Positions 19,736 through 28,182 are shown, counted from the stretch's first letter. The stretch: 64,000 nt of DNA from Candidatus Zixiibacteriota bacterium (GCA_020051695.1 JAGVQM010000030.1:1-64000), one strand, 5' to 3'. The notes: a model not told the origin generated them from the letters alone. A program made the numbers and translations.

Positions 19736-20428
19736 CTAGCCCTTTAGCAGTTCTATACGGAACCACATTGGCAAGCCAGAGATCGTCACCTCCGCTACGG
19801 AAAAGTGCGGTGCAAAACTCGTGCGTTGGATAATCTCGCTGATCTCTTTTCGACTATACGCTGCGTCCAGGGCCTGCTTGATGGCCAACGGTCCGAAAAT
19901 CTTCGACAGCATATTCACCTGGCGCAGGTTTTCTCGCAAGGGTATCTGCAACGCTTGCCGATCACTTTCTCGATCACACTCAAAGAGAATGGCGCTTTGG
20001 CCGCTCTTCAGGATGCGGTAGATTTCCTGCAGGCCTTCTTCCGGTCGCTCCCACAGATAGAGGCTCCCGGTACAGGCTACCAGGTCAAAGTAGTCGTTGG
20101 GAAAATCGGTGTGTCGTATGTTCCCTTGCCGCAAATTGACGGCTATCCCGTACAGGTTTTTCCGGGCCTGCTTGAGCATGGCCGCCGAAATATCAAGGCC
20201 ATACAGTTCGATAGCAGGATTGAGGCCGTGGATCGCTTGCAGCAATCTGCCCGGCCCGGTGCCGACATCCAACAGGCGTCCCGCCGAGAGTCTGCTCGTT
20301 AAGTCTTCGGCTATTTCTTTGTAGTAAAGCTGCATCGGGGAGTTATGCATGAGTTTGTCATATAAAACTGCGCCGATCCGAGGTAATCTAAAGAAGATAG
20401 ATTCTCCTTTACTTGTCCATTTGTTCAT
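19736..20428 (-). CDS. class I SAM-dependent methyltransferase
   Basis: 230 residues. The Rossmann methyltransferase motifs are in order: RLLDVGTGPGRLL (motif I), ELYGLDIS (acidic motif II), QGNIRHTDFP, and YFDLVACTGSLYLWERPEEGLQEIYRILK (motifs IV-V) written here in pieces. It belongs to the UbiE/Methyltransf_11 group. The substrate cannot be told. It stands alone, flanked on both sides by intergenic hairpin repeats, so it may be a mobile or accessory gene. Confidence 0.82.
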   Translation of the reverse strand: MNKWTSKGESIFFRLPRIGAVLYDKLMHNSPMQLYYKEIAEDLTSRLSAGRLLDVGTGPGRLLQAIHGLNPAIELYGLDISAAMLKQARKNLYGIAVNLRQGNIRHTDFPNDYFDLVACTGSLYLWERPEEGLQEIYRILKSGQSAILFECDRESDRQALQIPLRENLRQVNMLSKIFGPLAIKQALDAAYSRKEISEIIQRTSFAPHFSVAEVTISGLPMWFRIELLKG

Positions 20429-20501
20429 GACGACCCTCTACTGCGGTACAGATAGTCTTCGCGGGAAAGTTGTTTTTATGCCGCCCAACAATAATTAGAC
20501 C

Positions 20502-20570
20502 GGTGGACCACCATGAGAGGAGATGCGAAGCAGATTCTGTAATGGTGGGTGGCCGTGACCTTGGTCACGG
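20502..20570. repeat. intergenic hairpin repeat, copy A
   Basis: CCACCAT (20508-20514) pairs with ATGGTGG (20542-20548) around a core containing GGAGATGCGAAGCAGAT (20519-20535). A second hairpin CCGTGACC-TT-GGTCACGG follows at 20553-20570. The core recurs exactly at 21074-21090 and the second hairpin has a relative at 19638-19656. Confidence 0.7.
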
Positions 20571-20680
20571 TTTACGAACACCGTTCCCCTTAATACATGT
20601 GTGCTTTCTTTGAGGTGGGTCATAACGTGGAACACTCTTTGAAACCCCGGCTGAAGCCGGGGCCACGCCCCCTTACTTAG

Positions 20681-21031
20681 TCAATAGTTCCATGACCCGT
20701 CTTCATTCCATCTGGACGGGATAGGTTTAAGAATGCCAACCGTCTGAAGAAACAGCCCCGTTAGACTGCGGTCATCTTGCATAAAGGCACCCTCATTGCG
20801 GCACTTATCGTCTGGTCTGTAGCCCAATGTCCTCGCTTCATCTGCGGTGATGATTCGAAGGCCCATTGCTGTTTTTATGCATGGCGGAGCTAGATAAGTC
20901 TTCGCCGCATCATTAACATAGACTTGCGCGTTATCAGGCATCTCTTTTGAAGATCCAATACCCAAGCCGATCATCAAAAGGACGCCTATCAAAGCCGCTG
21001 CAAATTTGATAACAAGGAATACTTTCTCCGT
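20681..21031 (-). CDS. small membrane protein, probably started at an ACG codon
   Basis: 116 residues if translation starts at the ACG at 21031, or 103 from a TTG at 20992. The ACG choice is favoured because GAGGAGG (21037-21043) lies five bases upstream, and because residues encoded between the two codons (EKVFLVIKFAAALIGVLLMIG) form the first part of the only membrane helix. The outer part has two cysteines and a basic/acidic mix (PPCIKTAMGLRIITADEARTLGY) and ends in WNEDGSWNY. No family is recognised. It lies between two intergenic repeats. Confidence 0.5.
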   Translation of the reverse strand, partial: TEKVFLVIKFAAALIGVLLMIGLGIGSSKEMPDNAQVYVNDAAKTYLAPPCIKTAMGLRIITADEARTLGYRPDDKCRNEGAFMQDDRSLTGLFLQTVGILKPIPSRWNEDGSWNY

Positions 21032-21060
21032 AGTGTCCTCCTCACTTCCTGCGGCCGATG

Positions 21061-21105
21061 GCCCACCATGAAAGGAGATGCGAAGCAGATCTTGTAGTAG
21101 TGGGC
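21061..21105. repeat. intergenic hairpin repeat, copy B
   Basis: GCCCAC (21061-21066) pairs with GTGGGC (21100-21105). The intervening sequence shares the 17-base core GGAGATGCGAAGCAGAT (21074-21090) with copy A. Confidence 0.65.
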
Positions 21106-21260
21106 AAGTAGAAAATCTCCTTTATCACAAACCTGCCTCCCGGCAGGCAGGTCAACATGTGGCTCCCGTCATTAAACTGATAGCCTGCTATCCCACCAAT
21201 TTAATAACATAAATCACGATTCGGGGCAAGCGGAAAATACGGGTGCGGAACTAGAAGATA

Positions 21261-21293
21261 CAAAAAACCTCAGGCGGAAACCGCCTGAGGTTA
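21261..21293 (-). terminator. Rho-independent terminator ending the capsid-type operon
   Basis: A perfect stem CCTCAGGCGG/CCGCCTGAGG (21268-21277 with 21281-21290) has a three-base loop and, on the minus strand, is followed by TTTTTTG. It sits 24 bases past the stop of the last gene of the 21.3-30.0 kb operon. Confidence 0.92.
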
Positions 21294-21316
21294 TCGCGTG
21301 CGTGATATGAGATCAA

Positions 21317-22384
21317 TCACCAACTCAACAGCCAAGCGGTCGTGTCCGGGACACTGACAGTCTGGCGCAGGATCGGGCCGCCGATTTGGCGCAGGGTAAA
21401 CTCGTACAAAACCGTGTCGGGTGTCAAGCACACATTGGGCAAGACATCGACAAACCAATAGCCGTTCGAATCGGTAGTCGTGGATTTTTCATACGGCGAG
21501 ACGACGACATCGCCATAACGCACAGCTATTCCCACGAGCCGCGCCGTGATCGAAGCATCCTCTACTGCCACGCCGGCCACATCATAAATCCAGCTGTATA
21601 CGCGACATAATTCGGCGCTGCCCGGTGAACCCGGATCGAAAGCGGTCGCCCATATTGTATCGCGCAGACTGTCCCCGTCAACGATCAGTGTACATGCCGG
21701 GACCGCAAAAAAATAATTGTTGGCTGTCGCATAGACTACATGGTCGTACTCCTCCAGGGTCATCGCTGCCCAGCCATCACCGGCGCTCATCGTCCGATGT
21801 TTTGGCGCATGATCGGCGGCCAGAAGGACATTGAGGCGGACACCCTGAATCGAAGTCGAATCCTGGGCGCTGAGGCAATGGACATACACAGGGATTGCGC
21901 CCGGCCCGGTCGTGCTCTGGTAATCGGCCTTGGTCGCGTCGCGGGCCAGGTTTGAATCCGCGATCACCCGCGCCAGATCATCGTTCCCGACCGGACCACC
22001 GTTGACCACCGTGTAGGCGTAGGAGGTATGTGGCAACTGCCCGGAAACGCCGAACGCGCGGACATTGAATGAATATCCGCCCAGGGAGTCCGCATGCATC
22101 GCGGACCGGAAAGCCTGCCGATAAAAACCCGTGCGCACGGGAACCGTAATTTTGATTGAATCCACCACCCATTGGCGATAAAACCGGATCACCCAGACCG
22201 AATCGGCATCAGTTGCATTGCCGAGGGTATCGTTGACCGCAAATTCGACCCATACCGAATCAGTCGCGCCGTTTCCGGCGATTGCAGGCGAGACTCCCGC
22301 CGACACAGTACGCACGCTTGACATCGCCGCAGCAACCGCTGCAATGCTGAACACGAACATTGCCGGCCATCGGAATCTTCTCAT
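21317..22384 (-). CDS. exported protein with Ig-like/carboxypeptidase-regulatory-like domain, last gene of the phage-derived operon
   Basis: 355 residues. A Sec signal peptide is clear (basic start, hydrophobic core, cleavage near TVSAG). The mature part is rich in beta strands; the region AGVAVEDASITARLVG...DSNGYWFVDVLPN resembles a carboxypeptidase regulatory-like fold, which often forms stalks or adhesive modules. Its start overlaps the stop of the preceding gene by four bases, so it is coupled to it. A signal peptide is not expected for a virion protein, which makes a host-adapted role likely. No specific function can be assigned. Confidence 0.6.
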   Translation of the reverse strand: MRRFRWPAMFVFSIAAVAAAMSSVRTVSAGVSPAIAGNGATDSVWVEFAVNDTLGNATDADSVWVIRFYRQWVVDSIKITVPVRTGFYRQAFRSAMHADSLGGYSFNVRAFGVSGQLPHTSYAYTVVNGGPVGNDDLARVIADSNLARDATKADYQSTTGPGAIPVYVHCLSAQDSTSIQGVRLNVLLAADHAPKHRTMSAGDGWAAMTLEEYDHVVYATANNYFFAVPACTLIVDGDSLRDTIWATAFDPGSPGSAELCRVYSWIYDVAGVAVEDASITARLVGIAVRYGDVVVSPYEKSTTTDSNGYWFVDVLPNVCLTPDTVLYEFTLRQIGGPILRQTVSVPDTTAWLLSW

Positions 22385-22989
22385 TTGAGATATGCTCCTT
22401 TGTTCACCACACCGTCAATGGATGCAGGATACGCCCCAGGCGCCGCCGCACCCGAATAATGGCAGACCAGCACCGCATCATAATACCAGATCAACGTCGG
22501 CGCTGTCGGTGTCGGCCAGGCGCCGTAGGCCGCACTTTTGAAAAACATGGAATCGGCGGCCACACCCTGGCCCTCCAGACTATGGATGCGGCAGTTCCAG
22601 CTTGCGGATTGTTTGGCCCAGGCCACAAGCGCATACTGTGCCCCGGCAGACAAGACAACTCCTTCGATCAGCGGAAACGTGTACCAGCCGGTGTCTACCG
22701 GGCAGGCCAGCTCGGCCGACGAGTCGATCAATTGCCAGGCCGTGCCGGAGGTCCGCACATAGATCGCACAGCGGACTTCCGCGCTGTTCGACTGGACTTC
22801 CAGGTAGACCGTAATGCTGTCGGCGTTGCCGTCGCCGTTGCAGATGAAAATCCCGCCTTTGATGTAGTTCTCAATGTCGGCGGCTACAGTACCGGACAGG
22901 TCGGTCCGGCCGAACGACCCGGCCACGCATTCCCGGGGGACTATAAGCAGTCCCAGCAGGATGACGGCATATATCGGACGCCATTTCAC
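22381..22989 (-). CDS. exported protein of unknown function in the phage-derived operon
   Basis: 202 residues from a GTG at 22989, with GGGAGAG upstream. It starts with a signal peptide (MKWRPIYAVILLGLLIVP, cleavage near CVAG). The mature part has short Gly/Asn/Asp turns (CNGDGNADS) and a run of strands ending in Trp/Tyr-rich segments (TLIWYYDAVLVCHYSG); it may be a jelly-roll or lectin-like domain. The stop of the preceding gene and its own start overlap by four bases (ATGA on the transcribed strand), as do its stop and the next start, so three genes are coupled. Confidence 0.55.
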   Translation of the reverse strand: MKWRPIYAVILLGLLIVPRECVAGSFGRTDLSGTVAADIENYIKGGIFICNGDGNADSITVYLEVQSNSAEVRCAIYVRTSGTAWQLIDSSAELACPVDTGWYTFPLIEGVVLSAGAQYALVAWAKQSASWNCRIHSLEGQGVAADSMFFKSAAYGAWPTPTAPTLIWYYDAVLVCHYSGAAAPGAYPASIDGVVNKGAYLK

Positions 22990-23378
22990 GGCGATGTCTC
23001 TCCCTTCGTTTCAGTCCGCGCGCAGTCGGGATGATCATCGCCGGCCTCGTCCGTTCGCGCCGCTTCCCGCCGGAACCGTTCGATCCATTCCCAAAAAATC
23101 GCGCGGACGTCTGACTGCGGTTTCATGCGCTGTTTGAATTCAAGCAATTTCAACACATCGGCCAGCCGGACATCGGGGACTTTGCGCTCGATGGCCTCCA
23201 GGGCCAGGGTCAATAATTGTTCGACAAGTTGCAGATCATCGTCATCGCCGTCCGGCGTACGTGGATTCGTCCCAGCCGATGCGACAGGACTTATTTCCTC
23301 GGAATCGTGCACTCGATACCTGTTCGTGATCCGGGACCAGAGCAGCTGCGCGCCGAAACCCGCCGCAGCAGGCGGCAC
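22986..23378 (-). CDS. unknown small protein of the phage-derived operon
   Basis: 130 residues from a GTG at 23378; an in-frame stop 15 bases upstream limits the start. The centre is a helical segment (LQLVEQLLTLALEAIERKVP, then ADVLKLLEFKQRM) and the C-terminus is acidic and low in complexity. The helical part is loosely reminiscent of small phage head or terminase-associated proteins, but no family is recognised. It overlaps the next gene by four bases. Confidence 0.45.
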   Translation of the reverse strand: MPPAAAGFGAQLLWSRITNRYRVHDSEEISPVASAGTNPRTPDGDDDDLQLVEQLLTLALEAIERKVPDVRLADVLKLLEFKQRMKPQSDVRAIFWEWIERFRREAARTDEAGDDHPDCARTETKGETSP

Positions 23379-23436
23379 TCCCGGGTCTGGTCATTTGCGG
23401 CTGGATGCAGTTGTTGCGCGTTGATCCAATCACCGG

Positions 23437-23811
23437 CTAGGCTCCCATTTCGACGACCCACAAATCGACGAGGGCATTTCCCGCCGTAGATTCATCGCGG
23501 GCAATTTTGAATGCCGAGGATGATGGTTCCCCGACCAGGACCGCGCCGGTTGGACTTTTGGGAATGATGACTACCATTGGTCGGTCGATTGCTGCGGGCA
23601 GCGGGTTGGCGCGGTGATCACTCAACTCGGCAAACAGCACGTTCTGTTCGGCGCCACCGACTGCACAACTGAAAAACAGCACCCGCCTGCTGGCCCCTTC
23701 GACCTCCCCGGCCAGGAATTCCACCGCTTCGGCGGCCACATCGCCCCAGACCGAAAAATCCGGCACCCACCATGAGCGATGGCCGGTCAAATGGGCATAT
23801 GTTTCGTTCAT
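23437..23811 (-). CDS. unknown protein of the phage-derived operon
   Basis: 124 residues. It is a compact mixed alpha/beta protein with no signal peptide or membrane helix. Features that can be seen are an aromatic start (HRSWWVPDFSVWGD), two cysteine-containing strands (VLFFSCAVGG) and a conserved-looking PMVVIIPKSPTGAVLVG segment. Its place directly after the connector-like gene would suit a head-completion or tail-related protein, but this is only positional inference. Confidence 0.45.
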   Translation of the reverse strand: MNETYAHLTGHRSWWVPDFSVWGDVAAEAVEFLAGEVEGASRRVLFFSCAVGGAEQNVLFAELSDHRANPLPAAIDRPMVVIIPKSPTGAVLVGEPSSSAFKIARDESTAGNALVDLWVVEMGA

Positions 23812-23847
23812 TGGCTGTAAACCCTCATGTTCAGGATGACCGCGCGG

Positions 23848-24681
23848 TTATCGCCGGGCGACGAATGTCGGAAACCGTCTGGCCGGATGAGCACCAAGGA
23901 ACGGCGTCAGCAGGCCCTGGGCGGAAAGCGCATATTGTTCGGCCAGGTCGAGCCAGGCACGTGCGGCCGAAGCTGCGGCCGTTGTTTTCAACGTCGGGCC
24001 GGACAATTCGACAGCGGCCCGCATCCGGCACAAGTTGGCGACCGCCCAGTGCGTCTCGGCGGCCACGAGCCCGGGGTCTGTGGAGTTGCGGTACTCGGCA
24101 GCGATCAGTTGCAGGATGGCCTGATCGGCTTCGGCAATTGCCTGCTCGATGGCCTCATCGGTAATCGTGCCGAACCCGGCGACATAATCGACCAGCACCG
24201 ACTGGCCGTCTTCGATGTCGCCGCCGCCCAGCCGCTGCAGTTGCCCGGCGGCCGCGTTGAGCGCATAATCAACGCCTGCCTGATACCGGCGGTAGAAAAA
24301 ATACCACACGACCACCGGTTGTCCGGCGGAGATGGCCCCGCCGGTTATGCGCCGGAAACGGCCGCCCGCAGCATCAATGGTGTAATCAATATTCTCGATG
24401 TAGATGGTGCCGAGGGACGTATGATCGGCCACGACTACCGACCCGGCGAAAACATCGCCATGGGCCAGGGCGATCCACTCGTCAGTTGCGGTTATGTCAT
24501 CCGCCGCCGGCGTGGACGATTCCCTGGCTTTCACCACCACGGATGATTCGACCAGCGCCGCATGCGGCAGTTGCACGATGTCGGTCCCCGCGAGGACGAT
24601 CGACAATCCGGTAATCTCCGCCTGGCCGACGCGGTAATCCAAGACGTGTTTTTTGACTTGTTCTTTTTCGGTATAGGGCAT
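23848..24681 (-). CDS. phage head-tail connector-like protein
   Basis: 277 residues. The N-terminus (TEKEQVKKHVLDYR) and the long helical C-terminal half (ITDEAIEQAIAEADQAILQL) resemble gp6-type head-tail connector proteins. Between them are two copies of a beta module seen in phage structural proteins: DYTIDAAGGRFRRITGG and DYALNAAAGQLQRLGGG, each followed by a G-Q-x-V-x-V-x-Y strand. The duplicated insert makes it larger than usual connectors. It lies 23 bases after the beta-propeller gene. Confidence 0.5.
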   Translation of the reverse strand: MPYTEKEQVKKHVLDYRVGQAEITGLSIVLAGTDIVQLPHAALVESSVVVKARESSTPAADDITATDEWIALAHGDVFAGSVVVADHTSLGTIYIENIDYTIDAAGGRFRRITGGAISAGQPVVVWYFFYRRYQAGVDYALNAAAGQLQRLGGGDIEDGQSVLVDYVAGFGTITDEAIEQAIAEADQAILQLIAAEYRNSTDPGLVAAETHWAVANLCRMRAAVELSGPTLKTTAAASAARAWLDLAEQYALSAQGLLTPFLGAHPARRFPTFVARR

Positions 24682-24704
24682 GGTTCTTCCCGACTTGGCG
24701 GAAG

Positions 24705-26129
24705 TTACTCAACGGCGGACACGACATCATCAAAATTGGCTGCCGCCGTGATTTGGGAACCGACCGGCCCGCTGGTAAACGCGTCGGTGACCGCCGCGCG
24801 CACCCAGAATTTGAATTGGGTGCTTTTCATCAGTTTCTGCCAGTCGGCCGGAGTCGATTGCACATCATCCCACAGCCGCACACACAAGGGCGTTGAATCA
24901 AAATGATATGCGCCGGATGCGGGAACAAACGGTACCCAGGCCGTTCCATTCCAATAAGACCACTCCACCGCGCCCCCGGCCCCGCTGTTGGCGAGGACAA
25001 CACTTACCCGGCAGAAGCGGTCATTCATGCCGAAGTACACGGCGTCACCGGCGGCATCGAGGAGTTTGCCCGAATCGGGATGGTAGACATCACCGGCCGC
25101 GGAATCCGCTGCCTGCCCGGTGCAATCGTACGTCGGCGCCCCCGATGATGCGTCATAACACTGCAGCACATCAAACGGAGTAAACCCCGGCAACAGTTCC
25201 TCCGACGCGGCAAATCCCGCTGCTTCACGCCGCGAGTACACCCACAACCGCTGGTTGGTCCCGCTGTTTTGGCCATAGAAGACATGTGGTGTCGCACCGT
25301 TATAGCGGACCTGCGGCGACAACCCGGGATCACCATCGACGGTAAACAATCCACCCCATGAACTCCCGTCGTTTTCTTTGAAATAGAGGGATGCCGACGT
25401 CGAAAAAACGACACCCAGCCGGTTGTCCGAAGAGACGGCGGCCTGGAAATCGTCATAAAGCCCCAGGCCGGTATAGATGACTTCCTCCGGCTCCCATGTT
25501 CCGGCATTGATGTCCTTGCGCCGACAGGCCAGCTTGGTCCCGCCCAGCGTGTACAGGCAGTACATATAATCGGCGCGGCAAAGCAGGACCGAATAGCCGG
25601 AAGACCCTGCCGCCGACAACGCCGTTCCCGCGTCCGACGGTCCCGTGCCCCAGGTCTGTCCTTCATCGACAGAAAGCTTGGCCTGGACCGTATACTGCCC
25701 GCCGGATAACCGCGACCACGTGACGTACAGGGTTTGGTCGCTGTCTTTGCAGATCGTGGGAAAATAGTTGTCGTCGCCATTGTAGACCGTATACACCGTG
25801 CCCACCGACCAGGAGCCGGCGCCGTAGGTCAGCTTGACCACCGCCAGATCGTGCGACGTCTGCTTCGTGTACACGACAAAGATGCAATTGTTGCCGTCGA
25901 TGTACCCGCCCACGGGAAAATCGGCGGCGTCCGTGACGATATCTACCGGGGACGACCACTGGAGGTATGGCGGATCGGCCACGGCATAGGAGATCGTCGT
26001 GGGCGTGCGGGAAAACAAGGCAAACAGGCGCCCGGCGAACTGGCCGCCCGCCACACGAAACAACGTACTCTGGGTCGGCAGCGCAGTCGCATTGGCCGAG
26101 GTTGCCTCACATAATGTCGTATTGATCAT
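24705..26129 (-). CDS. beta-propeller (sialidase/BNR-like) protein of the phage-derived operon
   Basis: 474 residues without a signal peptide. Repeated blade-like units are visible, including LSVDEGQTWGTGPSDAG, which is a BNR/Asp-box (S-x-D-x-G-x-T-W), and several YVTW/VVYT/GVVFS strands. The C-terminal 150 residues (VEWSYWNGTAWVPFVPASG) look like a separate sandwich domain found in phage tail and exported proteins. A propeller with a distal sandwich would suit a surface-binding or tailspike component. A ten-C homopolymer lies about 50 bases upstream of its ATG. Confidence 0.5.
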   Translation of the reverse strand: MINTTLCEATSANATALPTQSTLFRVAGGQFAGRLFALFSRTPTTISYAVADPPYLQWSSPVDIVTDAADFPVGGYIDGNNCIFVVYTKQTSHDLAVVKLTYGAGSWSVGTVYTVYNGDDNYFPTICKDSDQTLYVTWSRLSGGQYTVQAKLSVDEGQTWGTGPSDAGTALSAAGSSGYSVLLCRADYMYCLYTLGGTKLACRRKDINAGTWEPEEVIYTGLGLYDDFQAAVSSDNRLGVVFSTSASLYFKENDGSSWGGLFTVDGDPGLSPQVRYNGATPHVFYGQNSGTNQRLWVYSRREAAGFAASEELLPGFTPFDVLQCYDASSGAPTYDCTGQAADSAAGDVYHPDSGKLLDAAGDAVYFGMNDRFCRVSVVLANSGAGGAVEWSYWNGTAWVPFVPASGAYHFDSTPLCVRLWDDVQSTPADWQKLMKSTQFKFWVRAAVTDAFTSGPVGSQITAAANFDDVVSAVE

Positions 26130-26180
26130 GGTTATTCCGTCCGGGATAATTTAACCGGGGAGCGGGATCGCGATTTCTGT

Positions 26181-26190
26181 CCCCCCCCCC
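26181..26190. repeat. homopolymeric C10 tract
   Basis: Ten consecutive C residues (followed by GGG) lie between the capsid gene and the beta-propeller gene, about 52 bases 5' of the propeller ATG on the transcribed strand. Such tracts are prone to length change. Confidence 0.8.
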
Positions 26191-26218
26191 GGGAATGCCG
26201 GTGTATCGTCGATCAGGG

Positions 26219-27328
26219 TTATGTCCACGACGAATCGAGGACTTTGGCGGCATCCTGGATCACCTTGGCATACGCCACCGATTCAGAGATCACCGCCTCT
26301 TCGATGCGCTGTTCGATGACTTTGTCGTACTCGATGGTCAACGGCTGAGTGATGACTTCCTCGACCGCGAATCTCCGGTCCATCCCAATGACCAGGTCAT
26401 CCGGGACCTCATCGCACCGGACCAGCCGTGCGCCTAACGGACTGACCAACTCCCCGGCGGTCTGGAACTTGAAACCGATCATCGGGTCTTTGAATTCGGC
26501 CAGGTTCAGGATCTCCTGGATCGCTGCTTTGGAACACACCAGCGTGTTCATTTCGAACGGGTGCAGTTCGGCCCAGAATTTAACCAGATCATCATAGTCC
26601 AGCGTACCGGAGGTGTCGGTATTGATGATTTCGGCAGCGTTGCCGTTGCCGTCGCCGTTGCGAATAACATCGATCAACAGTGCCATCTTGTCGGTTTGCA
26701 GCCGGTACCCGATGTACCACAGCAGGACTTTGAACTGGTCGGTTGTGCGGTGCCGCAATGCTTTATATGACGCTTTGAGCACCAGTCCGTAATCGGGCAC
26801 GTTGATCGTATGCAATTGTTCATTGACTACGACTGCCGGGACATTGGCCCCGTCGGCCAGCGGGCGCAGCGACAAATCGGCATCCTCAGCCGAAGTATCC
26901 ACGGCAAACGGGGCGTAGCGGTTGGTGGTGATATGGGCCGTAGACGCAGTCAACATGCTCAATTCGGGCCGCATCTTCATTCCCCGCGTGATTTCACGGC
27001 GCATGAACTCGGGCAACAACGCCGGCGCCCCCTGATAAAACAGCTCGACCGTCGCCGGGTAAGCGCCGCCGACGCGGACGCCGCGCAAGGCCAGTTGCCG
27101 CTCAAAGGCATCCAGCGGTGATCCCGCCGGTGAGGGATCATAGTGCTCGCTTTCCAGCAGCTCCGAAAGCGTCTGATGCGAAGATCGCGCTTCCAGATAG
27201 GTATCGCGGGTGATTTCAATTTCAGCCGCGCGGCTCAAGTCCACCTGCGTGAGACGGTCGGCGGCGTTCACGGGTACTGCAGAAGGCACAACGCGGGCGG
27301 CATCGGTTAAGAAGGCATCGATATCCAT
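26219..27328 (-). CDS. phage major capsid protein (HK97-like fold)
   Basis: 369 residues from the ATG at 27328, chosen because GGAG lies seven bases upstream; the frame is open 11 codons further. Residues 1-100 look like a helical delta/scaffold-type region, then a hydrophobic stretch, followed by the signature-like run of a HK97-type coat: INVPDYGLVLKASYKALRHR, DKMALLIDVIRNGDGNG, then NTLVCSKAAIQEILNL and the C-terminal strand EEVITQPLTIEYDK. Its position two genes after a prohead protease supports the call. It could also be compared with encapsulins, which share the fold, but encapsulins lack a protease partner. Confidence 0.6.
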   Translation of the reverse strand: MDIDAFLTDAARVVPSAVPVNAADRLTQVDLSRAAEIEITRDTYLEARSSHQTLSELLESEHYDPSPAGSPLDAFERQLALRGVRVGGAYPATVELFYQGAPALLPEFMRREITRGMKMRPELSMLTASTAHITTNRYAPFAVDTSAEDADLSLRPLADGANVPAVVVNEQLHTINVPDYGLVLKASYKALRHRTTDQFKVLLWYIGYRLQTDKMALLIDVIRNGDGNGNAAEIINTDTSGTLDYDDLVKFWAELHPFEMNTLVCSKAAIQEILNLAEFKDPMIGFKFQTAGELVSPLGARLVRCDEVPDDLVIGMDRRFAVEEVITQPLTIEYDKVIEQRIEEAVISESVAYAKVIQDAAKVLDSSWT

Positions 27329-27373
27329 GAGTTCTCCAAAAGATGGTTTCACAAAAGACACAGTGTCTGCGGG

Positions 27374-27796
27374 TTAGTTAAGCAGCAACGTACACTCGCT
27401 GGTGCCGCTGATTGCCAGCACTGTCCCCCGGGCAACATTGCCGCCGGCGGGGTCGTTCCCAGTCAAAGCCGGGGCTTGTTTAACGGTGCCACTGGCGCCA
27501 CAGACGACCCGGTTGCCCACCGCCGGATATGTGGTAGTGATCGGCAGCGTGCACACACCGCCGATTTGCACGGTGGCCAGCCGATCGCCGTCGTCGCCAT
27601 CCTGCAGCGTCAGCGCGGTCAGCTTGCCCAGCAGCAACGCGCCGTCGGTGCCGGGACCGACTTCATAATCATCGGTCAGCGTTACGGCACAGCCGATGTC
27701 GGCATCGGTCAGGTCATCCTCCCCGGCCGTCTGATGGACCTTGAAGGTGGCGAACAGTTCGCCGATGGAATCCAGATTGTGATCACGAACAGTCAT
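27374..27796 (-). CDS. putative capsid decoration protein
   Basis: 140 residues, ATG preceded by GGAGAG. It is a small all-beta protein with repeated Gly/Asp turns (GAVTLTDDYEVGPGTDGALLLGKL in pieces; VGNRVVCGASGTV). Proteins of this size and style directly beside a major capsid gene are often head decoration or DUF2190-like proteins. It sits 45 bases upstream of the capsid gene in the same direction. The call rests on context and general appearance, not on a recognised motif. Confidence 0.45.
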   Translation of the reverse strand: MTVRDHNLDSIGELFATFKVHQTAGEDDLTDADIGCAVTLTDDYEVGPGTDGALLLGKLTALTLQDGDDGDRLATVQIGGVCTLPITTTYPAVGNRVVCGASGTVKQAPALTGNDPAGGNVARGTVLAISGTSECTLLLN

Positions 27797-27870
27797 GCTT
27801 CTCTCCTGCTGAAAATGTTTATGTTACCTGATATAATCGTGCTCCGGGGCATTGCTCAGCCTCGGGTCGG

Positions 27871-28182
27871 TCAGTCCAGCTCACTTTCGATGCGGGCCAG
27901 ACGCCGCAGCAACTCGTCCCGCAGTTCGTGAAATTCATCTTTGGTAAGCAGGTGTTCATTCATCAACACTTCGATCCGCGACAACCGCACATCGATTTGT
28001 TCCACCGCCCGGCGATCGGCTTTTTCGGCCAGCGCCAACTTCAGGTCGTTGATCGTGCCCAGGTATGCTGCTACTACGGCAAAGGCGGTGGCAATAATCG
28101 TCATCCCCGAACGGGTGAGCGTTTGTTTCCACCAGGTCGCTGATGTGCCGTTAAGGATCCCGGAAAGTTGTCTGTTTTTCAT
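27871..28182 (-). CDS. small membrane/coiled-coil protein (XhlA/holin-like)
   Basis: 103 residues from the ATG at 28182; an in-frame start seven codons upstream is also possible. One membrane helix (SGMTIIATAFAVVAAYLGTI) is followed by a charged coiled coil with heptads (IDVRLSRIEVLMNEHLLT, then ELRDELLRRLARIESEL). This matches the plan of phage haemolysin XhlA-like or holin-associated proteins. In this operon it lies between the protease and decoration genes, an unusual place for a lysis gene. It could instead anchor the particle to the membrane. Confidence 0.5.
   Translation of the reverse strand: MKNRQLSGILNGTSATWWKQTLTRSGMTIIATAFAVVAAYLGTINDLKLALAEKADRRAVEQIDVRLSRIEVLMNEHLLTKDEFHELRDELLRRLARIESELD

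Noticed and set aside
23242-23433. A 63-residue frame (23242-23433, minus) next to the 130-residue gene of the phage-derived operon.
   Set aside because: It overlaps the better-placed 22986-23378 gene in another frame and is short and without motifs; a frameshift between them cannot be excluded.
26219-27328. Encapsulin instead of phage capsid protein.
   Set aside because: The adjoining prohead-protease-like gene and connector-like gene favour a phage capsid; no cargo protein is present. Not fully excluded without a fold search.
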